Positions 53,748 through 64,000 of a stretch of 64,000 nucleotides of DNA are shown here, in pieces. The position numbers and the translations under genes were made by a program. Every line of letters begins with the position of its first letter. Position 1 is the first letter of the stretch. A model generated the notes under the pieces. It was not told the origin of the DNA. It did not search any database and worked only from the letters and a program-made list of their open reading frames with translations. The stretch is taken from contig NC_050467.1 in NCBI RefSeq assembly GCF_013373865.1, positions 9,112,795 through 9,176,794 of the forward strand. The letters are read 5' to 3'. Source of the stretch: Monomorium pharaonis (lineage: Eukaryota > Arthropoda > Insecta > Hymenoptera > Formicidae).

Positions 53748-56700
53748 CTAGTAAAATATACTTTTAGATTATTATTATTGTTCTTGTTATTATTATTATG
53801 ATTATGTGTTTGATGATGAATTTAATTTACCTGTATATATTAGTGTCTTCAAACTTTAGAGATTTAAATACTATTTGCATTTGAGGATTAATATGAATTC
53901 TTCCTTTTGATTGGAATTTAATGTGAGATGGAATTATTGTTTTGTTATTAATTCGCCAAACAATTGGAATGTCCGGATTCAGATTTCTAAAGTCACATAT
54001 TCTTGATTTCTTTATTTATTAATACAATGTAATTTGAACTTATGTTATTAGTTTTACCCTGGACAGATAAGTTTGAGCTTTTTATCACGTTTTTCATAAA
54101 TTACACTACGTGCAACTGACGATAACTGCTGGGGCATTTCTTGAATCATCGAAAATATACCAGCACTGTTGTTTGCGCTTTCTAGAATATTGCCCTTTTT
54201 ATCGCGTATCTCAAATATAATGTTTCTCTGACACTTTGTCTGTCGTAAAAATAATATTTATTATAATTATTCTTATTATTCATTTATTAAAGTTTTTGAT
54301 CCATCTTTGCAACCATAGATTCTGATATTAAAAATTTATTTTGTGTTTTTCTTGTATATTGAAATAATTTCTTTGGATATTATTATTTAATACCTTTATA
54401 CGGAAAAAGTTGCATTAACCCTTAAAGTACACTGTGGGTCAAAATGATCCGAAAAAAAATTGCGTTGTAATATCTCCCATAGAAACGTTGAAAATGGAAC
54501 CTATTGCACCATCTCTTAGTAGTTTTCATAGACATAGTATATCTAGACCGAGCATTATGGAAGTGGAGGTAAAGTTCAGAGGAAAAGACTAGCATGCTTT
54601 GAGTCACAAAGAGTAAAGAATAACAGGAGGGAGTATTTGATTTTAACGATGGGGATGGATGTGCTATACACTGGAACCCCGCGTTAGCGTACTCCGCGTT
54701 AGCGGAAACTATCCCCTCCATATGCACTCGGCCCACATGAGTAGCGTGTGTGGGGATAGCAATGAGCAATGCAGTCGCGTATTTCACGGAGTGGGAGTGA
54801 AACCAAGCAATAGGACATAACCCCGCGTTAGCGGACCAAAGCCCCGAACAGTCCGCTAACGCGGGGTTCCAGTGTATATAAAAATAGGTACTCAAGATGG
54901 CCACATACATCATACACATCATAGGACGCGTTCAGCAGACGAAGCGGATCAGTGAGCGTTCAGTGATTCTCTAATATGATTGGTTCTTACTTTTAGTTCT
55001 TCATTGGACTTAGAAGTAGAAACCAATCATAGTAAAAAATTATTGAGCGCTTACTGATCCACTCCGTCTGCTGAACGCGTCCATACATACACACGCATAT
55101 AACACATAAAAACACACTACAAAAAACATGCTAATGCACATGTCATAAAAGTGGGTAATTAAGGATGTATTGGACTGAAATTCAAAATGGTACAAAGTTG
55201 CTATAAAAATTTGTAAAATTGTTTTTTTAGTTTCCCTAATGTACTGCAAAAAATTGAAAACGCATCCACTAAACGGTTGCTGAGTTATAACTATTTTAAT
55301 TTTTACTGGTTTTACATGGTATCCTTTTCTATCTTATGGAAAAAGATGATCTTGACGGATAAAACAGCTAAAAAAATATAGAAGAAATAGTACCAGTGTT
55401 TTGAATTTTTTTGTACATCTAGTATATGAATAGATGAAAATATCTACCAAGTTTCAATTGTCTTTACTACACCGTTTTAAAGAAATAAAATATAACTTGA
55501 GATAATTGTGCATTTTCACTGTCAAAAGTTTAAGCTCATAAGTGAAAAAAATCGTAAATACATGAAAAATACCTTTGTGAGAGTAAAAATAAGACTCCAA
55601 CTATCGTTCAAGTTTCTTACATCTAGATTTACTATGCGTTAGGTGTAGATATTTAAGTATTTCAAATTTTATGCACTTTTGTCTAAGATTGTATGTCCGA
55701 TACACCCTTAAGATGGCTGCTCGACTACATCCCAGGTAGCAAGCTGGTCACGTCAATTTGACGTCCCAAAATGGTCATTTACTGACTATTCTTGACGTCA
55801 CGAAATGACGCCCTTATGACGTTAAAATGACGGTCGAATGTCACAAATTCCTGACGTCATGAAATGTACTGTATTTTGACGTCATAGAATGACGTGAACA
55901 ATATGTTGTCAAAAAGATCTCTAAAAGATATCCTGTTTCTGAAAATAATAACATAAAGAGACTTCTAAAAGATAACATATAATGTCAGAATGTTAACCAA
56001 TGCGTCGTTTTTTGAGAACAGAAAGATATCATGAAACTAATATCTAAAAGATTTCTTAAATCGGATATCTTTAAACTGCAACTAGAGATAAAAAAATAAA
56101 AACAAATTTCATTTTTTTTTTATTCTTATCAACAGTACATACTAAATTTGAGACAAATTTTTATTAATTAATTAAATTTAAATTATATTATTTTATTTTA
56201 CTCTTACTTGTCGCTGGTATAGATTCTGAACCCGGGACCTTAGAATTACAAACCTTGTACTCTATCTGCTACGCCAGTTTGAATCATCGATATGGGTACT
56301 TGTTATTGTCTACATATACCTATATGTTATAAACTGTCGCAATTATATTATTTTTTATAAAAGCAATTAAATTTTGCAAAACATATTAAAAATAAATAGC
56401 ATTAACTTATTTACTTATTAATTTCATTGTTAAATTTAACTTTTTCTATAACCTTTATAATTTGATGGAAATTGCGATCTATTTAGCACTAAGACTTTGA
56501 AGCGTTCAAATGGTTAATTTGACCATTTTGAAATTATTTCCAAGATATCTAAATGTTTTTTTAAAAAAGTTCTCTTAAAGTTGAATATAATATACTTATA
56601 TAATATGCTTATGCTTTACGCCTTAAATCTCATTGTATAGACATCGCTTTAGACTAAAATACGTCTTAATGACGTCTTTATGTTCCGATTTTGGATGTGT

Positions 56701-59700
56701 GCTGTCTGGGAAAATAATCGTCAGATCATGACTGAAATATGACTTCGAAATGACGTCATCATGACGTTAATTTTAGGTCATGTAAAAAAATGGTCATTTT
56801 GACGATATATAACCAGATATGACCATTTTGGGACATCAAAATGACGTAGGCTTGCTACCTGGGATCCGTCCCTAGTAAATCGTACCCCCGTACCGATACG
56901 GCTCCTGGTATTACTTACTCTTTGTTGGATTATAGTGTTATCTCTCGTTCGCACATGCGTACGAGTGCAAAAGGTGCTTCTTTTTGACCTTCCATTCTTT
57001 TATTTTTATAATAATAAAAATTTTTAGGTAATAAAAAAACGTGCTGTCAATTTTTCGAAAAAATTAAACATTTGGTTGCTCAAATAATCTTTTTTGGAAT
57101 ATTGAGCAACCAAATGTTTGGTTGACACTATTGAGCGTATTTCTGTTTTAAAGTATATTGTTTGGAGATGTGGTTAAATTTTTGTTTAAAAATATTGAAA
57201 ATTGAAACAGTTATCCAATCTCTTGTAAAAATATTTTTTGTATTTTTAATGGAATTTTGATTTTTTAACTATTGATTTTTTTTTTGAATGATTGGATCTT
57301 AATCTTGAATGTTTAAAAAATGTACCTAATTTTTTGCAGTCCAAAATAATTTACTTTCTCGTTGTCGTGGCATTGGGTCATTTTGACCCAGTATATATTT
57401 CATGTCTCAGGTAGTGTATACTTTCAGGGTTGTTAGCATTAGCTAAAATAAAATAATCTTGCAATAACAATTTTTTAATTATAGTAAAAATTATTTAAAA
57501 AAAATTTAATTTTTATTTATTAATACTATTAAATATAATAACCCAGATAGCCAAATGTCTTGATATTACAGTTATGTTGCCAATAATCGTGCAGTAACTA
57601 ATTTAGACAAACTCAGAACAAGGTGAGACAGCATTATGTCTGTTAGTTTGAACTTGTATGAATTTTATTTTTAACAATGGCAAATTGATAGCAACATGTC
57701 AGCATTAATTTGTTATCAATCATTTGTTGTTGCTATATTGCAAACAATATAATGTATCATTATTGCTGACCGTTTCCTTTTTTAAATGTCCTCAACTGAT
57801 TGCATGTATAAGTAATCATGTTGCTGAATTCATAATGTTTTATTTCGATGTCAACAAATGTATAGCAAATCTATAACAATACGTGCAATGCATTAGTTTG
57901 TTCAAAATGCTATATCACGCTTGGTTATCTGGGAACAGGATTATTTCCAATTAGACTGTTCTTGGTTAATGTTGTTAAAAATTTTCTCCAATCTTTTTAT
58001 ATAATATAGAAACTTGATCAAATTTTGAGAATAAATTTATGATTAATACTATGCGAGTTTCAAATAAATTAATCACAAAAAATACGAGAATTAAAATATA
58101 TTTTTATAAAAGCAATAAAATTAAAAAAAAAATTTTTTTTAATTAAAGAAACAATCATTTTAATGTATTATTTTTATGTAAGAATGTTCATAAATTATAG
58201 AATTTTCTGTTAATATTTATTAATAAATATATAACAATATATTTTATTACTACTTTTTAATTTATTATAAACATTAATTTTTTTAGAGTAATATTTATCA
58301 ATGTTATAAATTTTTTTACATATTGATTTTGATGATAAATAATTGCAGGGCTGTCATTCAATCACCTAAATCACTTTTTGTCACTTTTTTTACAAGTCAT
58401 TAAAAAAGTCACTGTTTAAAATGAGTCACTATAGTCACTTTTTTCTAAGATAATACGAGATTTGTAAAATACACTATATTTAACAAAAAATAAAGAACAT
58501 TTTTAAAACGTTCAAAATTGTACTATTTTCAGATTGTTGAAACTCGGCAAAAAATTATTGCAGACAAAAAAATTCAAGAAACATTTTACAGCTTAGATAT
58601 AAGATTTAAGCAGTAAACTGATTTTTTAATATTTTGTTTGCGATAATTTTTTACTGTGTTTCAAATTTGAGAATATTTTGAGCGTTTTAAAAGTTTTGTA
58701 CATTCAGATAACATCTTTTATTTTTGTTGTGTTTAAAGACTTTAAGTTTTTTTTATAATTTTATATTTAATAAGATGTATTTCTCCTTTCAATTATAAAA
58801 CCGCTAGAGATGTACTTGTATTGTTTAAATTTCTGTTCTTTTTTAAATAAAACTTTTATTTTAATCCATGTTATGAAAAGTATTTTCTACTTGTTAAACT
58901 ATCCAAAAATAGAATAATAAGAGTAATGCTCTTTTTACTTAAATGACTTTAATTATTTTAAAAATTAATTTAAAATATTTAGTTACTTTTTTATATCTAA
59001 AAAGTAACTTTTTGTTGCTTTTTTCTTAAAATTTAGTCATTTTTACTTTTTTTAGTTTAATAATTGGATGGCAGTCTTATAATCGAGATAAATTGGTAAT
59101 TAAAGTTGCTGTAATAAGTGCGAAATCTAAATTATTTTGATACATGATTTTTCAATTCATAATCATATGAACGTTTTAGCTCAAGTTTTTGTTATCATTA
59201 ATATTCTAATAAGCGTCAATTTTATCTGTTGGATTACTTCTTAAATGTATCTCAAGGAAGTCAGTTTGATATAATGTCAATAAAAAGGATATCCACACAA
59301 TTCTAAGGTTGGAATAAAAGATTGTGTGCATTTTTAAAGTTTAATTTTAATAACAAATACATTCTTTTCATGAGAGTGTGGCAAAATGTGAAAACAACTT
59401 GTCTTAGAACAATAAAGATATATATTCTTTAATTAACTAACTAGCCAATTTTTTTATTCTTCATACAACGTTTCGACCTTATATTTAGGTCCTTTTCAAA
59501 TAAATTATGTGAGCGGATTTATACAATAAAAAATTCAGACATCGCAAGTTCATGGTTCTGTTCCAACAGAGTCAATTTCTTGTGGAACTAAAAATCAATA
59601 CACAGAAATCATATAATGCTTGAAAATTAATGTGGTAGTCTTGGTCTATTAAAAAAAAATTTAGTAATTTGTAGATCGTCAGTTTATGTTTAATATTCAG

Positions 59701-62066
59701 TGTAACGTTGACATTGCTAATTTATAGACACTGTATAATATCTCAGATTAAAAGATTTATCGAAAGGTAGTCCAGGCGAAAATAACAAAAAAGGGAAAAT
59801 TTGAAACGAGCGCTTATAACAAAACACCTAAGTTCATGAAAAGTAAGAAAATTGTGCATTTAATTTTCCGTGATCCGAAATTAAAATACATTGTAACATT
59901 ATAAATTCTAGTTAAAGATTAAAAATGATTAACCACATAATGAATAAACAGTTAAAATTATAATCGATGAAACCATAGTCACAACAATACAAGATTAAAA
60001 ATTGTAATAATCTGGGAATAGACTCCTTATATATTCTTACGTTAATATACTGACTGATATTAAAAAAAAAATACTTTAATGTTTTTATTTTTAATAATAT
60101 GGCGGAATTTCTTAGAAATTGAAGTAATAGACGAAATAGTGAACTATTATAAAACGATTTCTTACGACATTAATATTGTAAAATAATTTTAGTAACTTCA
60201 TTTGTCAAGTTTTTATACTTTGTTCCGTTTTTATAAAAAGAATTTTTGTTATTAATATTAAACATTAATTAAGGATACACAGTACATTTTTATTTTACCC
60301 AGCCTTGGAACTATGGACATCATTTTTTAAAACTATTAGAACTGGTTTCCAAATATTATTAGTAAATATATAAATAATATAAATATTGTTAATTAATTTG
60401 GATAAAATGCAGAAGAAAAAATTCACAATTTTTTTCTTACAACTTAATATAATTGCATTGAAAGGTCTTAAAGTATTGCTTTATGCATACCTTGCAATAT
60501 CGCTGTATAATTTCAGTGTTTTTATCTTTGATAATTGGAATTAATCGCACTTGTTCTGGAATAAGTCTTGACTTACATGGTAATTTGTTTTTAAATAATA
60601 TTAACGCCATTCTTAATTGAACTTTTAAAGTTGTATTTATTGCTTCCATTTGCATTCGAATCCATTTGTTGGCTTAAATTAAAAAAAAATTTTACGGAAG
60701 TCTTGGCGAAGGAAAAAAGACTCGCTTTTATTTACCTTTTCCTTTATCTGGCTTCACACGTCGTAATTCATTCATCGTTGTACTTTCCTTAATGAAATAT
60801 TCGTGCTCGAACATCTCTGAAAGAGAAACGGTACAGTAACCATATTGTAGCTTTATCCCAACCGCGTCACATGTGGAACAGAGACTCCACGTTGTCCAGG
60901 CGGTATAAACTTTCAAATTGTATTCCGGCATGTTTTCTACCAATGTCACTTGTGATGCGTAAAACGGTGTGTTCGGATCTCGTACATTCACTAATTCCGA
61001 ATTACTGTCGATATCTAAGTAGTAAACTGATCCTATAGTATCTCCCACTTCACACCAATATATTCCTGCTTGTTCCAACTGATAGTGAATTATATTTTTA
61101 ATTTATTTAGATTATCAATTAATATTATTGAAAAAATTACTTTTTAATAATATATTAAAAATATTTTTATATTATATAATATTAATATATTATTAATCTA
61201 TGACAATACAAAAATAACAATAATAATAGTAGTAGTAATATTAGTGTAATATTAATATACAATTAATAAGTTTAATAATATTGTTATTATTGTTATTATA
61301 GTATTATTAATCTAAAGTAATAATAGTAACCTGCACATATAATACTATAATACTTTATACTATATCATTAATTAATATAAAACATAAAATTATCTTCAAA
61401 AATAATCTTTCATGCTTATACATTGTATACGCTATATTCTTTGAATCTACACCTTGACATTGTTTATGGTGATGTATTGATTATCCTGCGAATTACTGTT
61501 TGTATTCTGCAGCGAACTCTTAGAATTGATGTGTTTATTGTTGTTGCTACTGCTGCTGCTATTAAAATACCATTCTATTAGACCAGTCACATGCATCTCC
61601 ATTGGCGAAATACAAATTTGACATTTTAAACTGTAAACCGATTTATTTAGGTTTTGTTGTAATTATGCATGATAAATTTTTATGACTATTTCCTTTGTTC
61701 TTAATGATCCTACGTTACGGATGTTTCCTCGAGAGCTACAAGCGCGGTCGGATAGATGATTCTCTCATGATTTACGTCAGCATAGACTTCTTCAAGGCAC
61801 TTGTAATAGTTTAGCCACTGTTGTTTGTATAAATGTGTCAAAATTTTGTTAGTTCTTGGGTATTCGTATTTATCATCTTGTAGAAACATCTCGTCACCTT
61901 AGTATAATTACAATTAAGGTATTTGATTCTGAATAAAATTTATTAAATTTATTTGATAAGAAATAGGCATTGTAGCGTAAGATTATATAAATATATAATT
62001 GTGAATGTATAATTATTAAAAAATGTGTAAATTTATATTTATAAAAGTATATAAAATTTTATATTT

Positions 62067-62112
<46 letters not shown>

Positions 62113-62420
62113 GTGTAAATTATAAACATTAAAATAATTGTAAGTTATACTGAATAAGACTCAATTTATTTTATAAAAAATACATAATTATATATTTATA
62201 TGATTTTTTATACTCTTTAAAGACATTTGCATTTGATATCTGTATATCTAATCACTTATACGCAATTAAAACAATTATACTTACTGTGTTTGTCATAAAA
62301 CACTTTATTAATGTTTTTTCGTAATTCTTCATGCTTATTTAATGAATTTGGTCGTGACATAACTAAGAATATGTTGCCGAAGTAGATTATGATTGACGTC
62401 ACACATATCTTTATCAGCAT
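53576..62420 (-). CDS. Two-Ig-domain type I membrane protein (FAM187-like)
   Basis: Eight exons on the - strand (62420-62285, 61897-61714, 61630-61453, 61078-60736, 60672-60491, 54239-54058, 53986-53831, 53747-53576) join to an exact 511-codon frame including the stop. Residues 1-22 are a signal peptide (MLIKICVTSIIIYFGNIFLV). Ig1 spans about 100-180 (Cys in SVTLKC and GIYWC). A Trp/Cys-rich WTTWSLCSTC segment follows near 220. Ig2 spans about 390-457 (LKLICPG, IVWRI, YSCW). One membrane helix lies at about 481-498, with a 12-residue tail. This layout resembles vertebrate FAM187A/B, whose role is unclear. Homology is judged from memory; an adhesion or receptor role is inference. Confidence 0.85.
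53831..53986 (-). CDS. Ig membrane protein, exon 7 (Ig2 core)
   Basis: Residues 402-453: NLNPDIPIVWRINNKTIIP and KSLKFEDTNIY. Acceptor ACTTTAG, donor TACAG|GTAAAT, phase 2. N-glycosylation sequon NKT. Confidence 0.88.
54058..54239 (-). CDS. Ig membrane protein, exon 6 (start of Ig2)
   Basis: Residues 342-401 with NIIFEIRDKKGNILESANNS and KLKLICPG, the first Cys of Ig2. Acceptor CGACAG, donor CCAGG|GTAAAA, phase 2. Separated from exon 5 by a 6.25-kb intron filled with MITEs. Confidence 0.85.
54669..54874. mobile_element. 206-bp MITE, TA TSD (Tigger/mariner-like)
   Basis: TIR CACTGGAACCCCGCGTTAGCG and inverse CGCTAACGCGGGGTTCCAGTG, with TA at 54667-54668 and 54875-54876. The CACTGGAACC terminus recalls pogo/Tigger elements. 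A GCGTTAGCGG unit is repeated near the left end. Confidence 0.85.
54924..55082. mobile_element. 159-bp MITE
   Basis: TIR GGACGCGTTCAGCAGACG and inverse CGTCTGCTGAACGCGTCC, flanked by ATA (54921-54923, 55083-55085). Arms continue inward (GGATCAGT, ATGATTGGTT), so the element is nearly a full palindrome. Confidence 0.8.
55731..56863. mobile_element. 1.13-kb TIR element, CCCAGGTAGC termini
   Basis: Left CCCAGGTAGCAAGC...TTGACGTCCCAAAATGGTCAT and right inverse ATGACCATTTTGGGACATCAAAATGACGT...GCTTGCTACCTGGG. Possible AT duplication. The ends are packed with ATGACGTCA-like units (CRE-like). The interior has a tRNA-like segment and GACGTCTTTATGTTCC...GTGCTGTCTGGG, maybe a second nested end near 56705. 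Confidence 0.7.
56215..56290 (-). repeat. tRNA-like module inside the element
   Basis: On the - strand: GGCGTAGCAGATAGAGTACAA (box-A-like) and GGTCCCGGGTTCAGAATC (box-B-like) about 30 bases apart. Degenerate, so a tRNA-derived promoter fossil and not a tRNA gene. Confidence 0.45.
57542..57933. mobile_element. 392-bp MITE, CCCAGATAGC termini
   Basis: CCCAGATAGCCAA at the left and TTGGTTATCTGGG at the right. Related in terminus to the elements at 12058 and 55731. TSD uncertain. Confidence 0.55.
58348..59082. mobile_element. Degenerate hAT-like MITE
   Basis: Left CAGGGCTGTCATTCAATCACCTAAA; right inverse with mismatches (ATTGGATGGCAGTCTTA). Imperfect 7-8-bp flanks (ATAATTG / ATAATCG). Interior repeats of AGTCACTTTTT on both strands. 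Old and diverged. Confidence 0.4.
59083..60490. other. Remainder of Ig-gene intron 5
   Basis: AT-rich; no exon or bounded element recognised. ACGTTTCGACCTTATATTTAGGTCC at about 59467-59492 looks like a repeat fragment. Confidence 0.4.
60491..60672 (-). CDS. Ig membrane protein, exon 5
   Basis: Residues 281-341, with MEAINTTLKVQLRMALILF and IPIIKDKNTEIIQRYCK. Acceptor TTTAAG, donor AAG|GTATGC, phase 0. One possible N-glycosylation site (NTT). Confidence 0.85.
60736..61078 (-). CDS. Ig membrane protein, exon 4 (Ig1 end, Cys/Trp segment)
   Basis: Residues 167-280. LEQAGIYWCEVGD holds the second Ig cysteine. AWTTWSLCSTCDAVG looks like a short thrombospondin-type Trp/Cys motif. Acceptor TATCAG, donor AAAAG|GTAAAT, phase 1. 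Confidence 0.9.
61453..61630 (-). CDS. Ig membrane protein, exon 3 (Ig1 first half)
   Basis: Residues 107-166: LKCQICISP with the first Ig cysteine, LIEWYF with the core Trp, then a Ser/Asn run (SSSSSNNNK) and ITINNVK. The Ser/Asn run is a codon-repeat insertion likely to vary between alleles. Confidence 0.85.
61714..61897 (-). CDS. Ig membrane protein, exon 2
   Basis: Residues 46-106, with DEMFLQDDKYEYPRTNK and ending ALVALEETSVT. Acceptor CTAAG, donor AC|GTAGGA in phase 2. An alternative donor 5 nt upstream would break the frame into exon 3. Confidence 0.75.
62071..62106. repeat. (TA)n microsatellite
   Basis: Short TA repeat in intron 1 of the Ig gene. Confidence 0.85.
62285..62420 (-). 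CDS. Ig membrane protein, exon 1 (signal peptide)
   Basis: Residues 1-45. The ATG at 62420 was chosen because it starts a classic signal peptide; the frame is open further upstream but only with a non-ATG. Donor CACA|GTAAGT leaves phase 1. Confidence 0.8.
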
Positions 62421-63170
62421 TATGTGTAGCACCGTAAGAAATATTTGCAATATAAAATAAAGGATCAATTTGCAAGTTTAATGTTTCAATTTTGTTTTCA
62501 ATTTTTTCAAGTAAATATAAATATATTTTTTGCATAAAATTGGATGTGAATTGTCAAAGGATGTTAATAAAACGCTTGCTTTATAAAATTATGCGAAAAA
62601 TTGTTATAGCGCAGATGAGAGCTATCAATGACAAGTACGTTAAGCTGCAATTTTTTTGTAAATAAAGAAAACTAGTGTTTATTCTCTTTCTATCGATTTT
62701 CGATGAAATGATTGTATTATCGAAAACATGCTTAAAGTTAACGTAGTTAAACTAATAACAAAAATGAGTGGCATCCAATTATTCATGTCGTTAATTGACC
62801 AATTTAAAATGAAATTTTTTGATTGGTTGGTTTAGCTAAAAAAAATAAACATTGATCGCCGTGAGTGAACTAACGCCAGCGACGAAAACATGATCCATGA
62901 AAAATAAAACGTCGACAACTTTTCTATTGTTTTGCAATAAAGTGGAGTAGGGGTAAACGCTAGTTTTTTTTGCTCATATGAAATTTCAGCTTTAGTGCCA
63001 TCTGCCATGAACGACAAACGATCTTGAAAGAATCAAAAGATGCGAATAATATACAAAAATTTACAAAATATAAATTTTATGTTAACAATTTTATATTTAT
63101 ATAGCCTGTACAAAATATATATGCATCGTATACAAAATAAATCTGTTGAATTTGTATACACATACATGTT
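62421..63170. other. Upstream region of the Ig gene
   Basis: Presumed promoter and 5' UTR region of the - strand gene. No TATA or clear initiator could be picked by eye. Around 62610-63000 the sequence is GC-richer and contains GAGCAAAAAAAACTAGCG, possibly a repeat related to the 8018 TIR. Confidence 0.3.
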
Positions 63171-64000
63171 TAACTCTTAAAAGGTACACTGGGTTAGCGT
63201 AACCCGGATAAATTTTTGAAGTTGCGGCATTTTAAAGAATCTACTTTTAGTTTTTGGAAAATATCTCTTGTGTTATAACTTCTTTGAGTTTTTAGATAAA
63301 ATAAATAATGTTAAAATATTTTTTTTCTTCAGCTTTCAAACTATTGATTGAAAAAAAAAAGTTAATTGATGCATTTGAATCAGAGATATACGTAAATAAA
63401 AACAGGGTTAGGGAAACTCATGTGTGCTTAAATCAAGAGTTTTTTGATGTGTGCTCTCTGAGATAAATCTATTATTATTTGTTCACAATATTGTTCACAG
63501 TTTGAACTACTTGAACCCCACAGTTTCGATCTACTTGGTTTTATTAAGGGAGAATAATAAGGTGACGGCACTAAAAAAAGGCCATATTTAAGATTTTTTT
63601 ATTTACCCACATACATTGCAGAAATGTCGGAGTTAATGGGTTGAAAAGTACACACTTTGAACTTATTTTACGAATTTTTCTATTAAGAAATGTATTTTAA
63701 AGTATCACAGAGGTCGCTGTAACATGCTACATGGAAGAAGCACCTTACTGGTTATCACCAGAATTCGTCTAATAATGATTTTAAAATCAAAAGGAAAACA
63801 TTGTTTTAACCTACATTAGTATGGTTTCAGTTAAGTGTATCCGATTTTTAAAAACCAAATTGTAAAAATGGCTCTTAAAAAATAGTTACAAAAATCAGAT
63901 TCAAAATTCGTCTTTTCAGGGCCTAAAACATACTAAATATTAATATAAAATAATCTGTACGATTAATTGAAGAGAATTTTGTGTAGATTAAAGACACGTC
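63171..64000. other. Window end with a TTAA-type element terminus
   Basis: TTAACTCTTAAAAGGTACACTGGGTTAGCGTAACCCGG at about 63174-63210 matches the terminus type at 54417. The rest is AT-rich without a recognised gene; a matching right end may lie beyond 64000. Confidence 0.35.

Larger units (their letters stand above)
54415..57436. mobile_element. Possible piggyBac-like element with nested MITEs
   Basis: Left TTAA|CCCTTAAAGTACACTG...GGGTCAAAATGATCC (54417 on) and right GGGTCATTTTGACCC...GTGTATACTTTCAGGG|TTGT (to about 57431). The TTAA at the right is changed to TTGT. MITEs at 54669-54874, 54924-55082 and 55731-56863 lie inside. It sits in the intron between exons 5 and 6 of the Ig gene. Confidence 0.45.

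Overview
The window looks like insect nuclear DNA, most likely from an ant or other hymenopteran. It is very AT-rich, its genes are split into short exons by introns of up to about 27 kb, and the introns are packed with TIR elements, LINE debris and gypsy-type LTR retroelements. There are no operons, rRNA genes or CRISPR arrays. Species assignment is inference; I could not run searches.

Two host genes can be assembled exon by exon. (1) An Eps15 orthologue on the + strand, with seven exons between 10422 and 53373. They read in one frame for 376 codons and encode three EH domains; the coiled-coil and DPF tail are not in the window and should lie beyond 64000. (2) A complete eight-exon gene on the - strand (62420 down to 53576, 510 codons plus stop) for a secreted-then-anchored type I membrane protein with two Ig-like domains, resembling FAM187-type proteins. 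If Eps15 continues past 64000, this gene is nested antisense in an Eps15 intron.

Layout. 1-10000: AT-rich DNA with a foldback element (196-715), a 467-bp ACGC microsatellite, a solo LTR split by a tRNA-bearing inverted-repeat element, then a train of TIR elements sharing TAA target duplications (5834-9992) with further elements nested inside. 10377-10448: Eps15 promoter and exon 1. 10449-17601: intron 1 with several MITEs and palindromes. 17602-17968: Eps15 exons 2-3. 17969-44720: a 27-kb intron holding palindromic elements, a TIR element with a decayed ORF, a decayed gypsy-like retroelement, and a second decayed transposon ORF (42000-44044). Inside the retroelement is a DNA element, and inside that is an intact 9495-bp env-bearing gypsy-type LTR element (27649-37143, - strand). 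44721-44993 and 50250-53373: Eps15 exons 4-7, separated by a LINE remnant and a 2.39-kb near-perfect palindrome (47054-49440). 53576-62420: the Ig gene, whose 6.2-kb intron is full of MITEs.

The most interesting object is the LTR element. Its two 734-bp LTRs look identical, it has a GGTT target duplication, a tRNA-Leu primer site, a polypurine tract, and open gag-protease, pol and env frames. Gag-protease and pol lie in the same frame, separated by a single TGA in the context TGA CAA CTA, the tobacco-mosaic-virus type of readthrough signal. An unusual 0.8-kb spacer between pol and env carries an open frame on the opposite strand for a 126-residue, very acidic, proline/serine-rich protein, with an insect Inr-like TCAGT upstream and an AATAAA downstream. 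Together these suggest a young env-bearing element with stop-codon readthrough and a possible antisense accessory gene.
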